Below the pieces are notes generated by a model that was not told where the DNA came from, did not search any database, and was given only the letters and a program-made list of their open reading frames with translations. The position numbers and the translations under genes are program-made. This document shows, piece after piece, positions 43,442-54,499 of a DNA stretch of 64,000 nucleotides (position 1 is the stretch's first letter; each line of letters begins with the position of its first letter). Source of the DNA: Prionace glauca (taxonomy: Eukaryota > Chordata > Chondrichthyes > Carcharhiniformes > Carcharhinidae); assembly GCA_037974335.1 (NCBI GenBank), contig CM075760.1, positions 40,464,603 to 40,528,602 of the forward strand, given 5' to 3'.

Positions 43442-43800
43442 GTCTTCCGATTGAAACTGCGGCCCTTGCCTGCTGAGGTGGCCTAGAATCTCGGACAAAA
43501 GCAATCACAATGAGGCTGTCAGCCACTCAAGCACGCACACAGAGGAATCCAATTAAACTGTGTCAACTTCTTCACTCCTAATGAATGCACTAAAAGCTGC
43601 CTCAGCTTTTATTAATCTCGTCCTTGTATTTGCAATAATTTAATTAGACAACATCTCAGTTTACATTAATCTAGATCTTGAATTAGTAATAACTGCACTA
43701 GACCATTTTAGTTTATCGAATTGAGAAATGTAACAATTAACACACAGCCGCGGACAGAATTTGAACAGGAGACACTACCTGTGCCAGTTCCGTCTGGTGA
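43442..43800. other. Intergenic; part minisatellite-like
   Basis: Positions 43590-43730 carry 'ttattaatctcg', 'tgcaataattta' and 'aataactgcactaga' words, like the AT-rich tracts at 47.3 and 54.5 kb. Nothing else is seen. Confidence 0.4.
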
Positions 43801-43839
43801 GGTTTTTGTACAGCGATAGAAGAGTTTTAAACCTTTGTG
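43801..43839 (-). other. 23-spacer RSS of V2
   Basis: Heptamer CACAAAG (43839-43833, 5/7), 23-bp spacer, perfect nonamer ACAAAAACC (43809-43801). Confidence 0.88.
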
Positions 43840-44083
43840 TCTCTCAACACGCAGAAATAGACAGCAGCGTCTTGGATTTCTGCTCGAGTAATCGTTAAAA
43901 GAAAGTTATTTTCTGCATTAGTCTGACCAGTCTCGAATTTTCGCTTGGCGAAATCTGCATCTCTTCTGTCATTGTGCCTCCTGTGCCAGTAGAGATCGGT
44001 GTTATTGTTGTTTGTTGTGTACCTGCAGTCCATTTTCACTCCATCTCCTTCAGTAAGTTCAGACTGTGGAGGAGACGCAGAAT
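43840..44083 (-). CDS. TCR alpha/delta V exon (V2) with short framework 2
   Basis: The V domain begins after CAG at 44084 in phase 1 and reads 'SASPPQSELTEGDGVKMD', C, then 'TDLYWHRRHNDRRDADFA' and 'AEIQDAAVYFCVLR'. Both cysteines and the tryptophan are present. Between that Trp and 'DADFAK' there are only 8 residues, against 20 in the neighbouring V1. The usual 'YPNxxxQFILY' strand C' is therefore missing, an in-frame loss of about 12 codons. The frame is otherwise open. It may be a folded but altered V, or non-functional. With its leader and a perfect nonamer it could still rearrange. Confidence 0.86.
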
Positions 44084-44194
44084 CTGCTTGAATCAACCTT
44101 GAAATAAAACATAAAGGAAGATTTAATGCAACACTGGGTGAAAAATTCCATGAACTTCTATTGCAAACACATAAGGACTTATAGTTTTACATAC

Positions 44195-44246
44195 CAAACA
44201 CCAACAAAACTACAATCAGATGACGAAACCACTTGAATCCCATCAT
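44195..44246 (-). CDS. Leader exon of V2
   Basis: Two tandem ATGs (44246 and 44243) start 'MGFKWFRHLIVVLLVF' and one base, then a GTATGT donor at 44194. Joining to 44083 in phase 1 gives '...LLVFDSASPPQ'. The intron is 111 bp. Confidence 0.86.
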
Positions 44247-44249
44247 TTA

Positions 44250-44770
44250 TTGGCCATCATTTATAGTAATTTCTTTGAATCAGATATGTGGAAACGAAGG
44301 TATATTTACTATTGTCATGTTTTAAGTTAAGCAATTGTTGTACAGAAAGTTAAAACAGAAGGGGAGGAAGGGTTTTGTGATTTTTTTTCAAATATAAAGG
44401 AGCAATGCGAAAACTGGGTAGCGGCATGTTACCACGAATAATGACTGGTCAGCTAGTGTCTCTATCTGCACCGTCTGACAGAGTCACTGCTCTGGGCGGT
44501 GTTGTATTTGGCAATTCACCCCATCCCTTCCCTCCACACACCACTTTTCATTAAATATAACATCCAGTCATTGAGATTTTTTTCAAGGTGCCGAAAAAAG
44601 GAAAATGATGAATGAGAGAAGCTGGGAGAGAGGAAGCAGACCTGAAATAGAGGGAAATTGCATCAGCGAACAAGACACAAATAAAATAGAAAGGATGAAT
44701 GATGCAAATCGAGGACGATATTATGTGTGATTTTCATAAGATGCCATATGTTTTTGTTTTGTTGTATCTG
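44250..44770. other. 5' flank of V2; nothing recognised
   Basis: No convincing promoter element or repeat was seen. Confidence 0.3.
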
Positions 44771-45235
44771 TGCTCTAGTCATAGGCGATTAAAGCAAGAC
44801 CACCATTTATCGCTAACCTGACACTGTTATAGAACATAGAACATTACAGCGCAGAACAGGCCCTTCGGCCCACGATGTTGCGCCACGATGTTATCTCATC
44901 CTGAACTATGCCAATGGTGCAGGTGCTCCCACTGTGTTATTCTGGAGGCACTTCAAGATTTTAAACAAGAGACAACAACAGAAATGGTTGTTTATGTCAG
45001 GGTTAGAATTGGATACGATTTGTGGAATGACTGGATAAAACGTCACAGAATGAAGTCTTTTAGCCAAGTTGTTTGTACTTTAAGTCTGCAAGAGTTATCC
45101 CTTCAGGCCAGTTATATATTCTTTGCTCATGGACTTGCACTTTTGTCCATTTCAAATCTGAAACCAACGACTTATTATTGTATTTGCTTCCGTCATTCTG
45201 TCAGGCAGTGTTTTGAAGATCATAAAGACACGCTT
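44771..45235 (+). repeat. Decayed LINE-like repeat with inserted CR1 tail
   Basis: 'agcaagaccaccatttatcg' and 'ggtgcaggtgctcccactgt' match the repeat at 47.1 and 60.1 kb. Positions 44828-44885 are an antisense CR1-type 3' end ('tagaacatagaacattacag', 'aggcccttcggcccacgatg'). Confidence 0.5.
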
Positions 45236-45411
45236 TGAAAATAACCATAAATTTCTCCGCCATTTCTATTTACCGATTATCTTTAATCAATATCTTCTAA
45301 TTGTCGTCCCTGCTGCCGATGTAAATAATTCTTCCTCATACATTATATAAAACCCTTTAAAAATGTAGGCACCTCATTTAAAATTCAGCTCAAGGTCCTC
45401 TTTTCCATAGG

Positions 45412-45592
45412 AATCATAGAACCCTACGGTGCAGAAAGAGGCCCTTTGGCCCATCGAGTCTGCACTGAACACAATCCCACCCAGGCCCTATACCCATATA
45501 TTATACTCACTAATCCCTAACCTAAACATCCCTGGACACTAAGGGGCAATTTCTTAGCATGGCCAATCAACCTAACCTGCACATCTTTGGAA
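45412..45592 (-). mobile_element. SINE tail half, antisense
   Basis: 'ccctacggtgcagaaagagg' through 'ggacactaaggggcaatttc' to 'aacctgcacatctttgga'. The head half is missing. Confidence 0.72.
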
Positions 45593-45757
45593 TCAATCTA
45601 GTTTCTCTGTTCACTCCGATTAACTGATATCTATAATCCTTGACAGCATTTGGTCAAAACAAACATAAGTGTTTTTTTATCATTTTACAAACAAGGATTT
45701 TATTTTTCAAGAGTCGCCGGGTGGAAGAAGTCTTTTCTAATTTGTTAGTTTTTACGA

Positions 45758-45795
45758 GGTTTTTGTACGGGTCACAGCTGGTTTGAAGCACTGTG
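45758..45795 (-). other. RSS of V1 (22-bp spacer)
   Basis: Consensus heptamer CACAGTG (45795-45789) and perfect nonamer ACAAAAACC (45766-45758). The spacer counts as 22 bp, within the range tolerated for the 23-type. Confidence 0.92.
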
Positions 45796-46099
45796 ATCCT
45801 CAATCCGCAGAAATAGAGGGCGCTGTCTTCAGTCTCCACTGCAGAAATTGACAAAGGGAAAATCTGATATTGACTGAAATGACGAGCATCGAATTTTCCT
45901 TTGGCAAACTCGGCATCCTTGCGCCTGGTGTTATCCCGGTACAATATGAACTGGAGCGGTTGGTTCGGGTAGAGCCGGTACCAGTATCGAACCGGATCAA
46001 CAGAACTGGAGTTGTAATTGCATCTCAATTCCAGATAAGCTCCCTCAGCTATCTTCAACTCACGTTGACTCTGTGTTACCGAACTCCCTTGGAAATTTC
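45796..46099 (-). CDS. TCR alpha/delta V exon (V1)
   Basis: This is a conventional TCR V domain: 'SSVTQSQRELKIAEGAYL', 'ELRCNYNSSSVDPVRYWY', 'RLYPNQPLQFILYRDNTR', 'DAEFAKGKFDARH', 'VETEDSALYFCGLR'. Both cysteines, the WYR strand C block and the D-S-A-x-Y-F-C end are intact with no stop. The acceptor 'ttattttgcag' (AG at 46101-46100) is phase 1 with the leader. It most resembles TCR alpha/delta V genes of fish; the subgroup cannot be named without comparison. It appears functional. Confidence 0.9.
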
Positions 46100-46300
46100 C
46101 TGCAAAATAACACGCAAGACATTCTGGTAACGCCCTTATTGATAACAAACGTTCCCCGTCTCCTCGTTTAAAATGAGGAAAATCAATCGCAATTTAACTA
46201 TTACCTATGGATTATTTATGCGAGAGGAAGGAAAACACTTTAGCATTTACATAGGGGGAAGAATGACAATTCATATCAACAAGTAAATGTTCCAATTTAC

Positions 46301-46340
46301 CGAATAGAAATGAGACAACGAGGAATTTAATTGGTGTCAT
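46301..46340 (-). CDS. Leader exon of V1
   Basis: The ATG at 46340 starts 'MTPIKFLVVSFLF' and one base, followed by a GTAAAT donor at 46300. Joining to 46099 creates Gly at the junction ('...SFLFGNFQGSSVTQ'). The intron is 201 bp. Confidence 0.87.
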
Positions 46341-46744
46341 TTCGAATATTCTTCCACTATATTCGAACTCTAATGTGCAAATCTTTCTGACCACGTGCCT
46401 ACAGTGACTTTAGTTTCCCTGAGACACGATCACTCCAATGATACCTTGAAACGCTGTTCAGAACAAACAGCAGAAATAACTCAGTGAAAGACAGAAACGA
46501 GAAACAAGAAGTGAGCGTCACTCCGTTTGAATTGCAAAGATCACATATGTGCGTGGTTACGTCATTGTCTAGTCAGTATTAGTTGACGCAGAAAGCAGAG
46601 TAATATTAATAAACACATAATCCAGTGTTTATATATAAATGCAAGGTACCTTGCTGCAATAATTAGGACAGACGTTGTATAATATAAACAACATCAATGT
46701 CGAATATAATTTAACCAGGAACATATTAGATTAAGTTACTCAAG

Positions 46745-47050
46745 TCAGCATGGTAGCAAGTGGTTCGCACTGCTGTCTCCCAGCTTCAGGAACCTGGGTT
46801 CGATTCCTGTCTGCGTGGAGTTTGCACGTCCTCCCCGTGTTTGCCTGTGTTTCCTCCAGTTGCTCCAGTTTTATCCCACAGTCCAAAGATGGTTAGATGA
46901 ATTGGCCACGCTTTATTGTTCGTCAGTATTCCGAGGTGCGTAGGTTAGAGAGATTAGCGGTGTAAAAATGTCGGGTTACGGGAATAATGTTGTCAGGAAT
47001 AATGTTGCCAGTGCAGACTCAATGGGCCGAAATGGCCTCCTTTTTCACAG
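46745..47050 (+). mobile_element. tRNA-derived SINE, near full length
   Basis: It has a box A-like 'gtagcaagtggttcgcactg', box B 'gggttcgattcc' (perfect), the body 'gtttgcacgtcctccccgtg' and the tail 'aatgggccgaaatggcctcc'. Confidence 0.82.
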
Positions 47051-47104
47051 CAGTATTTGTGTGTATATTGTAATTTTAGTTTAAAATTAATTTATCAGAT
47101 ACGG

Positions 47105-47230
47105 ACTTCACTGGTCAGACCCCATTTATTGCCCGCCACTGGTTGACCTTGAGAGGTGATGCTGCCTTCTCTGTTATCTCCGAGGTGTAGGTACACCCAC
47201 AGTGCTATTAGGAAGGTTAGGCAGCGTATG
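47105..47230 (+). repeat. LINE-like repeat fragment
   Basis: 'catttattgcccgccactgg' and 'taggtacacccacagtgcta' match the repeat at 60.1 kb. Confidence 0.5.
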
Positions 47231-47339
47231 TCATAATTTCAACAAAACCATTGTCTTTTTATGAATTAATTAATACAGAGGCGACCTTTATGGACTGACA
47301 ATCATTTAGGATTCGAAAAATATATTTTCATCATCGCAA

Positions 47340-48260
47340 TAATTATTATTGCAGGAACTATTGTAACAGGAACGCGGAAATGTTCTACCACAATAATAAC
47401 TGCGACAGGGACGGGCCTAATATTAACATGATACATCTTTTTCTAACGTAAATAGTGGCATTATCTTGGGCTGTAATAAGTGAACCAGAGCCTAGCAACA
47501 GAGCACAGCACGACAGCACAATAATGATGTAAGTTACAGGTAAGGACACATTGTGCAAAAATAATAGACAGATCAGCAAATGTCATAAGCAATATGCAAC
47601 TCAACAGAAATGTAGATATGTTGTAACGTCGTAGAAATAGAGGCAAGTCCGAGTCTTGTAAAAACTGATGCATATTCCGATGCACTGATAGCTGAGGCAG
47701 GATTGTTTATAATATAAAATGAAGTAATTTGCGTACATCAGTAACTGAGGTAGGATTGTAAGAACATAAGAAATAGGAGCAGGAGTAGGCCATCTGGCCC
47801 TTCGAGCCTGCCCCGCCATTCAATAAGATCATTGCAATAAGATTATTGCAATATTAACAACCGAATGGTGTAATTTTAATAGATAGAACATCATGTAGTG
47901 TAACATAAACAAGGTGCGATATGAGCAGAAAGAGAATCTAGTGCAACAGTAACTGGAAATAGCCTCAAACATTATGAACAATAATTTGTTGTAGTCCACT
48001 AAGTAATGCAGGGCCAAAAGAAACATGAGGAGAGTTATGAATCAGCCCCAGTGTAATAATTCTAAAGCATAATTTGGTTAATTTATATCAATACCTGGTC
48101 AACTGTAATATTAGTAGAGATATACTCTATAGGTGCCCGTTCTTCCCCAGTGCAAACAGGGATACAATGTGGAATGTGTGAAAGAGGGATGATCAGATTT
48201 ACATAGAGACATTGTGCAATGTCATATAGTATAAAGAGAAAGTTATCGACTATGATACGA
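47340..48260 (+). repeat. Degenerate AT-rich minisatellite-like tract
   Basis: Words such as 'caataataactgcgacaggg', 'gtgcaacagtaactgga' and 'gtaacataaac' recur at irregular 30-50 bp intervals. Their complements recur at 54.5-55.4 kb. A short CR1 tail is inserted at 47758-47832. Confidence 0.45.
47758..47832 (-). mobile_element. CR1 3' tail, antisense
   Basis: 'aagaacataagaaataggag' to 'gccattcaataagatcatt' is the antisense 3' terminus of the young CR1 subfamily, only about 75 bp long. Confidence 0.85.
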
Positions 48261-48304
48261 AGTCAAACAATGATCTCAGTAACATGGACAGAGGGAACGC
48301 CCAA

Positions 48305-48592
48305 GTTCCACATTTATTTATTAGTGTCACAAGTAAGCTTACATTAATACTGCAATGAAGTTACTGAGAAAATCCTCTAGTAGCCACATTCCAGCGCTTG
48401 TTCGGGTATACTGAGGGAAAATTTAGCGTGGTCAATGCACCTAACCAACACATTTTTGGACTGTAGGAGGAAACCGGAGCACCCGGAGGAAACCCACGCA
48501 GACACGTAGAGAATGTGCAGACTCCATGCAGACGTAACCCAAGCTGGAAATTCAACCCGGATCCCTGGCGCTGCGAGGTAGCAGTCGTCCAG
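48305..48592 (-). mobile_element. SINE, antisense, second subfamily
   Basis: 'ttagtgtcacaagtaagctt', 'gaggaaaccggagcacccgg' and 'cctggcgctgcgaggtagca' give a near-complete antisense copy. Confidence 0.8.
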
Positions 48593-49777
48593 CGAAATAA
48601 TAAATGAGCCAAGATCTATAAGAAATTGAAAATATATATTTGATTGTTTGCAACAGACAGAAAATATCAGAGGTATAATCCAATATAGTATGACAAAGCC
48701 GGATCTGGTTGTTGTAATCAAGCAGCCTACTCTCATGTCAAAAGAAAAGAGGGCTCTCTGCAGCAAGAACAGAAACACACTCTGGTGTAAACTGACTAGA
48801 GAAACTGACTAGTGGAACAAACACTGGCAGGGGACCTCCTTTCAAAAACAATTAAATGGCATAATGATTTTTTAACGGGAAAAGATCTATAATATAGAAA
48901 CATACTTATGATCTAACTGCCACGAGCTAGATACAGAATGTTATGACACGAGTTTTTCTGACCTCGACCACAGCTGGATTTTTCCGATCCCGCCGCAGTA
49001 AACGTTCATTTGCCTGAACACCAAATTCTCCGTTATCAATCACAGCAGAATTCCAACCAGAATTCCTTTCACCCCGGTCCGATTCTGTGCGGCAGCAGCA
49101 GGTGAAAAAAATGGAGCAAAACAGGCCTGGAACAACGTGCAGATGTCAGGTCTCCCCTGAACATGACCAGTGGCTGCCTCTCAAGTTCAAAATGGAAGCA
49201 CCACCAACTCTCATCCCCAGAACATTATATGATGTATAAACATAAAGACCTAAATTAAAATTTGGACAAAATAAACTGAAGCATTAGATTAGTAAGAGCA
49301 CACCTGTGTGAAGGGGTTTTTGATATGCGAATTAGCAAACCAACAAGACACAAATGTTTACGTAAATGACTATGGGTTGAACAATATTATATATCAATAG
49401 GTGTTAGAACTATGGACGAGGTGATTTCAAAGTGGAGAGAGAATATATTTTGCAAATATACGAAGAGGTTTTAATAAAATAGCATGACATCAAAGGGAAC
49501 GGAAAGTATCACCATGGGAGCTGACAACAGCAGGAAAAGAGCAGCGACCACCCGTAGTCTCACCTAGCTGGAGAAAGCAAACTCTCCCAGAAAGGCAATG
49601 TACTGAAAAAAAGTGGCTGTTTAGAAAAAAACTAACAGAGAAAAACCACTATGCTGAAATGAAGAAGGATTTTCCACGCTGCAAACTAACCCGTGGCTGG
49701 TCATTATAATCTGTTTTAAACTCATAGAGTCATACAATTTCGCATGTTGTTTGGGAAAGGGACAGTTCTCAGAGTCA
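48593..49777. other. No gene recognised
   Basis: About 1.2 kb with no assignable gene or repeat. Confidence 0.4.
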
Positions 49778-50885
49778 AGGCTTATTGAGAAAGTGAGGGG
49801 GCATGGGATCCAAGGGGACATTGCTTTGTGGATCCAGAACTGGCTTGCCCACAGAAGGCAAAGAGTGGTTATAGATGGATCATATTCTGCATGCAGGTCG
49901 GTCACTAGTGAAGTGCCCCAGCGATCTGTTCTGGGACTCTTACTCTTTGTGATTTTTATAAATGACCTGGATGAGGAAGTGGAGGGATGGGTTGGTAAGT
50001 TTGCTGATGAGACAAAAGTTGGAGGTGTTGTGAATAGTGTGGAGGAATATCAGAAGTTTCAGCGCGACATTGATAGGATGTAAAACTGGGCAGAGAAGTG
50101 GCAGATGGAGTTCAACCCAGATAAGTGTGAGGTGGTTCATTTTGGCATGTCAAATAGGATGGCAGAATATAATATTAATGGTAGGACTCTTGGCAGAAGG
50201 ATCTTGGGGTCCGAGTTCATAGGACACGCAAAGCAGCTGCGCAGGTTGAAGCTGCGGTTAAGAAGGCGTACAGAGTACAGGCTTTCATCAATCGCAGAAT
50301 TGAGTTTAGGAGTCGAGAGATAATGTTGTAGCTATATATGACCCTGGTCAGAGCCCACTTGGAGTACTGTGCTCAGTTCTGGTCGCCTCGTTACAGGAAG
50401 GATGTGGAAGCCATAGAAAGAGTGCAGAGGAGATTTACAAGGATGTTGCCTGGTTGGGTGACATGCCTTATGAAGATGAGAGAGCTCGGTCTTTTCTCCT
50501 TGGAGAAACGAAGGATCAGGGGTGACCTGATAGAGGTGTGTAAGATGTTGAGAGATATTGATCGAATAGATAGTCAGAGGCTTTTTCCCAGGGCTGAACT
50601 GGTTGTCACAAGAGGACACAGGTTTAACGTGCTGGAGAGTAGGCATAGTGGAGATGTCAGGGGTACGTTTTTCACTCAGAGAGTGGTGGCTGCGTGGAAT
50701 GGGGGGCCAGTAACGGTGGTGGAGGCGGATTCGATAGGGTCTTTTAAGAGACTTTTAAATATGTACATGGAATTTAGTAAGATAGAGGGTTATAGGTAAG
50801 CCTAGTGATCTCTAAGGTAGGGACATTTTCGGCACAACTTTGTGGGCTGAAGGGCCTGCATTGTGCTGTAGTTTTTTGTTTCTAT
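49778..50885 (+). mobile_element. CR1-like LINE, RT C-terminal half
   Basis: Same subfamily as 780-3455. It starts in the fingers/palm ('WIQNWLAHRRQRVVIDGS'), keeps 'FADETKVGG' (FADE for FADD) and 'WQMEFNPDKCEVVHFGM', and ends with 'gggctgaagggcctgcattg' and a short T-rich tail. Stops or shifts lie near 50081 (TAA), 50205 and 50326 (TAG). Confidence 0.86.
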
Positions 50886-51059
50886 ATCAAATTGAAAGTT
50901 TCTACCATTAAGTGTTGGTGTTCCACTTGAACATTCTGCATTTTGGGATGCCCTCACATTATGCATCAGCGAGGCTCACAACAAATACCATAGCAGTGCA
51001 TGTCTTTACAGTTAAATGGAATCCAAGAGTTCATTTAACTGCCTCAGAATGTTCCCATA

Positions 51060-51340
51060 GATCCATTTTCTTTCTCAGAAGGTCAACGTTCCAGCCTCAG
51101 AATTTCTATGTACTTAAAATAACCACATCCACCACTCCCGCCGGCAAAGCGTTCCAAATGCTTAGCATTCACTGTGGAAAAATGTTCCTTACATCTGCCC
51201 CCACCTCCATCCCACATTGCCTGTAACCTTGAAAAATGATCCCTTCCATAGCGCTGCCCCATTTGTCTACCTGAGCAAAGCTTGCCCTTATCCATCTCGA
51301 TTTCATCTCCCCTCGATCACCTCCACTCCCTTGGAGAACA
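51060..51340 (-). mobile_element. Old CR1-like fragment
   Basis: Antisense ORF2 C-terminal wording: 'ccaccactcccgccggcaaa', 'aaatgttccttacatctgcc'. Decayed. Confidence 0.5.
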
Positions 51341-51499
51341 AGCCCAGCATCGCCACCTTCTGGCTAATTTGTGAACTTTTCAAAACGAAACTTAACGAAA
51401 TTATTCAAAGATTTTTCTTCATTGGATTGACCTAGAATTAGTCAACTTTTGAAAAAAATACGATGGAACTTAAAAATGTTTCGAAGGAAAAAATACTGA

Positions 51500-51695
51500 C
51501 ATACCTCAGTACATCTGGCAGCATCTGTAAGGAAAGACAAGAGCTGACGTTCTGTTTCCAAAGTTTTCACAAAGGGTCATTTGGATTTGAAATGTCAGCT
51601 CTTTTCTCTCCTTACAGATGTTACCAGACCTATTGAGATTTTCCAGCATTTTCTCTTTTGGATTCAGATTCCAACATTCACAGTAATTTGTTTTT
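51500..51695 (+). repeat. Short interspersed repeat with self-complementary halves
   Basis: 'catctggcagcatctgtaag' pairs with 'cttacagatgttaccagacc', about 90 bp away. The right end 'gagattttccagcattttct' matches repeats at 0.3 and 40.0 kb. Confidence 0.5.
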
Positions 51696-51761
51696 ATTAA
51701 ATTTGTTGCGAACTTCTTAGCACTAAGCACATTTTAAATAATTTCTTCCCTTGAGTTTGAC

Positions 51762-53582
51762 AAGAACATAAGAACATAAGAACATAAGAAATAGGAGCAG
51801 GAGTAGGCCATCTGGCCCTTCGAGCCTGCCCCGCCATTCAATAAGATCATGGTTGATCTGTCGTGACTCAGCTCCACCTTCCCGCCCTCTCCCCATAACC
51901 CTTAATCCCTTCTCTTATCAAAAACCCATCAACCCGTTTCTTAAAAATATTTAGCGAGGCAGCCTCCACCACTTCAACGGGCAGAGAATTCCAGAGATTC
52001 ACCACCCTTTGAGTGAAGAAGTTCCTCCTCAACTCTGTTCTAAACCGCCCCCCCTTTATCTTGAGGTTGTGCCCCCTAGTCCTACTGTCTTTTTTGAGCG
52101 GGAACAGTCTCTCCACCTCTATCCTATCCATCCCATTCATCATCTTATACGTCTCTATGAGATCTCCCCTCATTCTTCTAAACTCTAACGATCTCCCCTC
52201 ATTCTTCTAAACTCTAACGAGTACAAGCCTAGTTTATTCAGCCTCTCCTCATAGCTCAATCCCCTCAACTCCGGTATCAGCCGAGTAAACCTCCTCTGCA
52301 CTCCCTCCAGGGCCAAAACATCCTTGCGCAGGTGCGGCGCCCAAAACTGCACACAGTACTCCAGCTGCGGCCTCACCAATGTCCTATACAGCTGCAGCAA
52401 GACCTCCCTACTTTTATATTCAATCCCCTTCGCTATGAAGGCCAGCATCCCATTCGCCTTCCTGACCACCTGCTGCACCTGCAAGCTGGGTTTTTGCGAC
52501 TCATGCACAAGGACCCCGAGGTCCCTCTGCACCGTCGCCTGCTGCAGTTTTTCGCCCCGTAAGTAATAGACCTTCCTACCATTCCTCCTACCAAAGTGGA
52601 CCACCTCACACTTGCCAACATTAAATTCCATTTGCCATTTCCTGGCCCATTCGCCCAGCCTATCTAGATCCTTCTGCAGACTCTCCACACCCTCCGCACA
52701 ATTTGCCTTTCCCCCAATCTTGGTGTCATCAGCAAATTTCGACACCCTGCACTCGGTTCCCTCCTCCAGATCATCTATATAAATGGTAAATAGCTGAGGC
52801 CCCAGCACCGACCCCTGGGGCACCCCACTAGTCACCAGCCGCCAATCCGAATAGCATCCATTGACCCCCACTCTCTGCCTCCTATTTGACAACCAATCCT
52901 CTATCCATGCTAACACCCTACCCCCAACTCCATGTCCCCTGACCTTCTGCAATAACCTCTTGTGAGGTACCTTGTCAAACGCCTTCTGAAAATCCAGAAA
53001 GACCACATCCACCGGCTCTCCTCCATCCACCGCCCTAGACATATCCTCATAGAACTCCAGTAAATTTGTCAGACACGACTTCCCTTTAATGAAACCGTGT
53101 TGCGTCCGCCCTATCAAGCAATTCCCCTCAAGATGCCTCGCTATTTCCTCCTTAATGACGGTTTCTAACATTTTACCAACCACAGACGTTAAACTAACCG
53201 GCCTATAATTCCCCGCCTTTTACCTGGCACCCTTCTTAAACAACGGCGTAACATTAGCCGTTTTCCAATCTTCCGGCACTTCCCCGGAATCCAGCGACGT
53301 CTGGAAAATAACCACCAAGGCATCCACTATCACCTCCGCCATTTCTTTCAGAACCCTCGGATGCATTCCATCCGGTCCTGGGGACTTGTCCACAATCAGC
53401 CCCTCCAGTCTGTCGAGCACCACCTCTCTAGTAACAGTAATGTCATTAAGACCCTCCATTCCTACCACCTTTCCATCGCTAACACCCGGCAAATTATTCA
53501 CGTCCTCCTCCGTGAAGACAGAAACAAAGAAGTTATTCATGACCTTAGCCATATCCCTATCCCCTACCACTAGCTCCCCTTT
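51762..53582 (-). mobile_element. Young CR1-like LINE, 5'-truncated
   Basis: On the minus strand this is a near-twin of the 15.8-18.2 kb copy from 'KGELVVGDRDMAKVMNNF' to the C-terminus ('GYGERAGRW') and (TTCTTATG)n tail. It keeps '[16 protein letters not shown]' and 'FADDTKIGG'. Two breaks are visible: a TAA (53222-53220) at the same codon as in the other copy, and a 29-bp tandem duplication at 52161-52218. The Trp that is a stop at 17090 in the other copy is intact here. Confidence 0.93.
52161..52218. repeat. Exact 29-bp tandem duplication inside the CR1
   Basis: Positions 52161-52189 and 52190-52218 are identical. Being 29 bp it shifts the frame; no other CR1 copy in the window has it. 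Confidence 0.96.
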
Positions 53583-54320
53583 ATTTGTCAACTTTTTGAA
53601 AATTAATTTCAGCATTTTGAAAATACTTTTTCCATGCTGAACTTTTTCATTTAGACTTTTCCAACTTTGAAAAAATACCTTAAACTTATTAAAATGTTTT
53701 TCCAAACGATTTAGCAAAAGTTCGCCGATATATAAAAAAAGTTTAAACTTATTTAATGAAAATCTTGCGTGGAATTTAATTTGAAATAGTCGAGTTCTGT
53801 TGAAAAACAATTATCTAACATAAATTTCTCCAGTGGAGCTGACTGAAGTTTGACAGCATTTATCTGTCAAAGAACCTTTTCGTCGAAAGTAGCATGGAAT
53901 TTGTGAACTTCTTTTAATATTTTGCATCGAATCTGGAATCTTCTAATCAATAATCAGATGTGTTACCCACTGTGTTTTCTTAATTGCGGCTACTATAAAA
54001 AACACGTCAGATTCGCTAATTTCCTGTAAAAAAAAACATTCCATCCTTCCCCAGTTTGGCCCATAGGTAACTCCGGGCCTCCAAATGGCTGGCGCTACCT
54101 GCCTTCTGTGATGGTCTAGAAGACCAATGAATTCAGAATATTAGCGATTACCAATAATTGCTGGCCTCTCCAGCTGGTTACACAGCCAATGAATTAATAA
54201 GAAACAGCAACTAAAATCAGCATTTCACAAATCTGCAATAGCAAAGGTCGTCCAGTAGATGGCAGTGACACCGTGATTTTTGGCACGACGCGAAACTGAG
54301 ATTGTCTCAAATATTGCTAA
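53583..54320. other. No gene; AT-rich
   Basis: AT-rich DNA with repeated 'actttttnaaa'-like words at 53590-53780. Nothing assignable. Confidence 0.4.
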
Positions 54321-54324
54321 TGAA

Positions 54325-54425
54325 GAGATGCCGGCGTTGGGCTGGGGTAAACACAGTAAGAAGTCTCACAAGCTTGTGGGATTACTATCAAATAAACTGG
54401 TTGGACTTTAACCTGGTGTTGTCAA
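54325..54425 (+). repeat. Internally deleted fold-back repeat
   Basis: 'gagatgccggcgttgggctg', 'acagtaagaagtctcacaa' and 'ggttggactttaacctggtg' give both ends of the family at 15.5 kb with the middle mostly absent. Confidence 0.6.
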
Positions 54426-54499
54426 ATATTGCTGCCATGGACTCAGCCTTTGCCCATCCTAAAGTAGACTCAGTCTATATGACACGAAATCCTATTTCT

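Noticed and set aside
46745-46830. tRNA-like box A/box B sequences in several places
   Set aside because: They are heads of SINEs with the same body and tail, not free tRNA genes. No clover-leaf with acceptor stem is complete.
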